64,000 nucleotides of DNA. Origin: Crambe crambe (taxonomy: Eukaryota > Porifera > Demospongiae > Poecilosclerida > Crambeidae). Shown piece after piece: positions 60,432 through 64,000 of this stretch (its first letter is position 1; each line of letters begins with the position of its first letter). The stretch lies in NCBI GenBank assembly GCA_963924555.1, contig OZ004588.1, positions 4,960,001-5,024,000 of the forward strand. Direction: 5' to 3'. Below the pieces are notes generated by a model. That model was given only the letters and a program-made list of their open reading frames with translations, made no database searches and was not told where the DNA came from. The translations under genes and the position numbers were made by a program.

Positions 60432-60880
60432 TACTCAAATCATGATTGGGCAATTACCACTACCCACAGATAGCCTAAAAACAGCAGCTGGCATGTATGC
60501 AGCTAGCTGCAGCTCACCTTAGAAGTGAATAATAATAAACACTAGGGTAACAAGGTTCCATTTGTGTAAGGAATGGTCTGGCAAGGGCTAAATGAAATGA
60601 ACAATTCAATTAATGATTAGTGCTTAACAAGTAATATTAAGGAGGGGTTGAAGCATTCCAAGCTACTTCTCTCCTAGCCATAAATATACGCTGGGAGGTG
60701 GAGATGGCGATTTTCCCTGAAGCATCCAACAACAATTGGGAACAGTTTGTGTAAGCAGGACAGAGTTTCAGGTTGGTGGTGGCCCAAAGCCCCGATTACT
60801 CAAATCATAACTGGGCAATCAGCACTGCCCACAGATAGCCTAGATAGTTTAGAAACAGCAGCTGGCATGTACCAGCAGTC
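60432..60880. repeat. Two-copy direct repeat of about 80 bp
   Basis: ACTCAAATCATGATTGGGCA...CCCACAGATAGCCTA...AAACAGCAGCTGGCATGTA at about 60432-60500 recurs at about 60798-60870 with small changes. Confidence 0.75.
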
Positions 60881-60898
60881 ATGTAGCTAGCTAGTAAC

Positions 60899-61118
60899 CA
60901 GGGCCGCCGGAACCGCTCCGGCTGGTCAGGCCAAAACCGGACCACTCGTCGATCGAACAACATTGGTAATGGTCGTCAACATTAAAAAATTGCCCACGTG
61001 TTCAACCGTTAATATAGGCGGGTGTGGTTATAAAGTGGGCGTGGTCAGTAAAAATTTTCCGCGCGCTGACGCGCGCATATTCAGCCTGACCACCTCAAAA
61101 TTGCTTCCGGCGGCTCTG
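60899..61118. mobile_element. hAT-like MITE
   Basis: Ends CAGGGCCGCCGGAA and TTCCGGCGGCTCTG are 14-bp inverted repeats with one mismatch. The 7-bp TAGTAAC flanks both sides (60892-60898, 61119-61125), close to the 8-bp duplication usual for hAT. The next bases also pair (TGGTCAGGC versus GCCTGACCA). Confidence 0.82.
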
Positions 61119-61168
61119 TAGTAACTAAGGTACTTCAATCATAGCTATCAGTTAGACCCTTTCTTAAA

Positions 61169-61201
61169 CAACAACAACAACAACAATAACAACAACAACA
61201 A
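61169..61201. repeat. (CAA)n microsatellite
   Basis: AAC/CAA triplets with one interruption. Confidence 0.9.
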
Positions 61202-61402
61202 TGTATCAAATCAAAATTATTGCACGGGTTAACAATCGTCTCAAAAGAGAGTACACTGCTTAATATTATTAAGTTCTAAATTCAAACTGAATGTCATGAG
61301 ATTAGGCCTTGGCAGATTATCATAATAGGCACTCAAGAATTATGCTGGTGCTGCTGATCAGATGACCATAGTCATCTTCACAAGTATGACAACACACAAA
61401 AG

Positions 61403-61433
61403 TACACACACACACACACACACAAATCCACGT

Positions 61434-61512
<79 letters not shown>
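61403..61512. repeat. (CA)n microsatellite, interrupted
   Basis: A short AC run (61403-61424), a short unique spacer, then an AC run of about 76 bp to 61512. Confidence 0.95.
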
Positions 61513-61514
<2 letters not shown>

Positions 61515-61689
61515 TGCACGCACACATTGATATACGTGCATGTACGCCAAAAGGGCACACTATAATCACAGACTAAATCCTGTGGTCCAGCTATACTCGG
61601 CTCTCTGACTGGACAGTGTTATTGTTAGTTCCCCCAAGAAATTCCCCAGAAATTATCTCATCTGCCCATGATTATAGTCCTCACACAGC

Positions 61690-61970
61690 TACAAGGTTTG
61701 CAACAGAACATTTACATAGCTTCCTTTTAAGTGTAGCCCAACTCTAAAGCCATAATTAAGTCCTTTGAAAGGAGGCTATGTAAATTTTGGTTTTGTGTTC
61801 ATGTTCCTTAGGTTTATCAGCTACAGGGTTTTGCAGAATCTTTGCAACGGAACTGCTTTAGCCAGTAGTGGTCAAGGCTATTGTACTCAACTATTCACTC
61901 TTTCTTACCTTATAAGGAACACTCTAGCTCTGTCTTGTTGCAAAGATACAGTGGATTGCAGTAATCTTGC
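61690..61970. mobile_element. MITE, family X copy 2 (diverged)
   Basis: GGAGGCTATGTAAATTTTGG and TACAGTGGATTGCAGTAATCTTGC match the element at 59442, here in a longer arrangement that contains TTTTGCAGAATCTTTGCAAC and a complement TGTTGCAAAGATAC. A third relative lies near 14450-14500 in METTL13 intron 2. Confidence 0.65.
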
Positions 61971-63054
61971 TACATTTTTCACTGTAATTCTCTTGTCCCA
62001 TTACCCCAGTCTGGTTCTATAGTTCTCTAGTCAGTGTAACTAATGGAATGGTATAATTCCTGGAATTAAAAATCCTGGATAATAATTTGCAACATTGGCC
62101 AGCAAAATGTGGTACAGCCATGGCCGTACTGGTCTTATAGGTAGCACTGGCCATTATAATTAAGTTTTCAAAATGAACTATGCTGTACCAGTAGTCACAT
62201 GAATTAAGTAAGCAGCTCCTTCCAGTTATTTCAGCAACTGGTAGCTAACCACAAATGACTATACTGACCACAATGTAGCTTCATAATAACTTGGTCATAA
62301 TGAGCAAAAACCTGGAGTCAGGACAAAATTCCTGGACAGCCGAACATACCTTGAATTGGGAAATTTATTATCAACAATAGCATGTTACATGGATCCAAAT
62401 AATACGTAGGTGTGTAGTGCATATTGAAACTTCAATTAGCTCCATCATTACTTAAAAAACAAATAAACAAAACAATAACAACAACAACAAAACAAAGCAA
62501 AATTTAAAAAAGAAAAAATAAACTAAAAAAAAAACAAAAAACAAGCAAAAAAAAATAGCAACAACATTAATACAAGAATTTAAAAAAAATCTTTTGGGAA
62601 TCTTGGGAACTATTAATATATTCATAGGCTATCTGGTAGATTTAATTGGCCAGTCCCAAAATTGAAGCTCTAAATCCCACTTTCTTTTATGACTGAATAA
62701 CAATTAACTTAACCTAGTTGGTCAGGCCTGCATGTAGGCCTGACTGGCCTGACCTGTTCCAATGCCTATACAGTTATTAAGTGTTGCAGGAGTAGCCAGA
62801 TACAATCATGTCACAGTCATGCAGTGATAATCTGGTTGAGCTAGCTAATAAGAGAAACCAACAGAGACAACTTAGTAACATATGCAAGCAGCTTGTCTGC
62901 CTGGCTACCTTATGATATACCATCACAACCTGACTAGAAAGTCAATTAAATGGAGTTCAGTGTTCTCCCTAGCATCTAGTATCCCCCTCCCCCCCTTTGC
63001 TGTATACCTGGGTATAAGCCATGCCATATTGCCACTATGTATGCCACCTGTGTC

Positions 63055-63167
63055 TACACTGTAAAAACAAAATTAATGTGTAAAAACAACCCATTTTTAT
63101 GTTATCTGTAGTTGTAAATTGGAACTCAGATAACCTAAAAATGGGTTGTTTTTCTTTTTACAGTGTA
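63055..63167. mobile_element. 113-bp palindromic MITE with TA ends
   Basis: TACACTGTAAAAAC at the left and CTTTTTACAGTGTA at the right are inverted. AACAACCCATTTTTATGTTA pairs with TAACCTAAAAATGGGTTGTT inside. Confidence 0.88.
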
Positions 63168-63498
63168 CTATCCTAATGGTCAGGTTCCTTTATGTTGCTG
63201 CCTATTGTCACTTGAATGCATGCACATTAATGGACCTGACCATACTGGACTGCTGGACTGATGTCCAGTGGGGCACCTGCACGACCTCTACATACTTTCC
63301 TGCAGAGCTACACAGCTGTAAGATAATAACTTTAATGAGCAACTTCCCAGTAAGATTGACTCATAGAGCCTCACTAAGCAATTAAATTAAAGCTTCAGCC
63401 ATGTTCAAAACTCCCTGCTAAGCTCCCCTGCCAGCTACCCATAAAACATTATGTACGCCTAGTTGATTATTACCATCTACAGGGCTATCCAATCTATG

Positions 63499-63656
63499 CA
63501 GGGTTCTCCCCAAAGGGTGTTAGCACCACTCTGATGGGGCCCATTTTTCTTTCATGTGGTTAAAATGATGTAGCTATTTTATAGCCATAAGAATATCAAA
63601 CTTCTTTAATGTGGTATTCAAGCACCACTCTGATCAGTGTCACTGGGGAGAACCTG
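63499..63656. mobile_element. Small hAT-like inverted-repeat element
   Basis: CAGGGTTCTCCCC pairs with GGGGAGAACCTG at the far end. TCTATG is found directly on both sides. A related partial copy lies at 27361-27500. Confidence 0.7.
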
Positions 63657-63754
63657 TCTATGCCTATGATGGATGTATCTGCATTGATTGAACTTATCTC
63701 TTCTGCTATTTCCTGACTGTTCTAGCATGAGCTGGCCTAATGCCCCTGCCTCTG

Positions 63755-63834
63755 CAATGTTGCCCGCTACAGCCCCAACGATCCAGCTCCGCTCGCCGAT
63801 GAGTTCTACCTGGATGACGGTAACATAGTCTCGT
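63755..63834 (+). pseudogene. Possible reverse-transcriptase remnant with YLDD box
   Basis: One frame reads CNVARYSPNDPAPLADEFYLDDGNIV, which resembles the FYLDDG catalytic-box context of retroelement reverse transcriptases. It is far too short to assign to a family and is treated as a fossil fragment. The stretch is more GC-rich than its surroundings. Confidence 0.35.
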
Positions 63835-63877
63835 GAGCCAGCCCCTTCTTCTGCAATACGTCTGGCTCGCCAGACTA
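63826..63877. repeat. 52-bp short foldback with TAGTCT ends
   Basis: TAGTCTCGTGAGCCAG pairs with CTGGCTCGCCAGACTA. The ends match those of the element at 44462 and the fragment at 37689. No target duplication is seen. Confidence 0.65.
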
Positions 63878-64000
63878 AGTGTGGGGCTCACTCAGGCTCA
63901 GTCACCCCTATTATTTTGATCATCATCAAAGGGACTCTTCAACATAAAAATGCCTGCAAAAAATAACTTCCATAGCTATAGCACTTGCCTTTTTCATATT

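Larger units (their letters stand above)
58888..64000. other. Gene-poor, repeat-rich end of the window
   Basis: No gene is recognised in 5.1 kb. The stretch holds at least six small inverted-repeat elements, two microsatellites, an A-rich tract (62455-62590) and a short reverse-transcriptase-like remnant, each listed separately. Confidence 0.6.

Noticed and set aside
61320-61569. Open frames of 60-80 residues on both strands made of Cys/Val or Thr/His
   Set aside because: They are translations of the CA microsatellite.

Overview
The window looks like nuclear DNA of an early-branching metazoan, most likely a demosponge of the Amphimedon type. The protein genes are animal genes (synaptotagmin-17-like, METTL13, SKP1, ZNF830, SDHAF3, Ig/Fn3/Calx-beta receptor). 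They are broken by many short introns with GT-AG ends. Intergenic gaps are often only 100-250 bp. The non-coding DNA is AT-rich and full of TAGC/GCTAGC words and small inverted-repeat elements. The species call is inference; no marker was compared. All exon borders were worked out by hand from splice signals and reading phase. For six multi-exon genes the joined exons give an unbroken frame whose length matches the known family.

Layout. 1-4.3 kb: two tandem + strand synaptotagmin-like genes, the first cut by the window edge. 4.7-17.5 kb: METTL13 (eEF1A lysine and N-terminal methyltransferase) on the minus strand in nine exons. Four intronless Rab GTPase genes sit inside two of its introns. 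17.7-24.2 kb: a tight minus-strand run of housekeeping genes: SKP1, an L-gulonolactone/D-arabinonolactone oxidase-like flavoenzyme, and ZNF830. ZNF830 is divergent from SDHAF3 (+) across a 133-bp gap. 25.2-35.8 kb: a 17-exon single-pass receptor (signal peptide, four Ig, Fn3, Sushi-like and Calx-beta-like domains, TM helix, long Ser/Pro-rich tail with DSG repeats). 38.1-40.5 kb: a 5'-truncated LINE with poly(A) tail and a target-site duplication. 40.7-42.5, 53.7-55.5 and 57.1-58.9 kb: three intronless genes of one unnamed Cys-rich multipass membrane protein family. 45-52.7 kb: an Ig-superfamily gene whose 5' exons are clean but whose 3' exons carry several frame disruptions. 59-64 kb: no gene recognised, dense in MITEs and microsatellites.

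No single pathway links the genes. The accessory half (25-59 kb) is a surface-receptor neighbourhood: an Ig/Calx-beta receptor, an Ig array gene and three Cys-rich multipass proteins, which is where lineage-specific recognition or adhesion would be sought. Among repeats, three foldback elements of very different size (about 1.5 kb, 120 bp, 53 bp) each have 9-bp target-site duplications, which points to one Mutator-like mobilising activity. No tRNA, rRNA or CRISPR was recognised.
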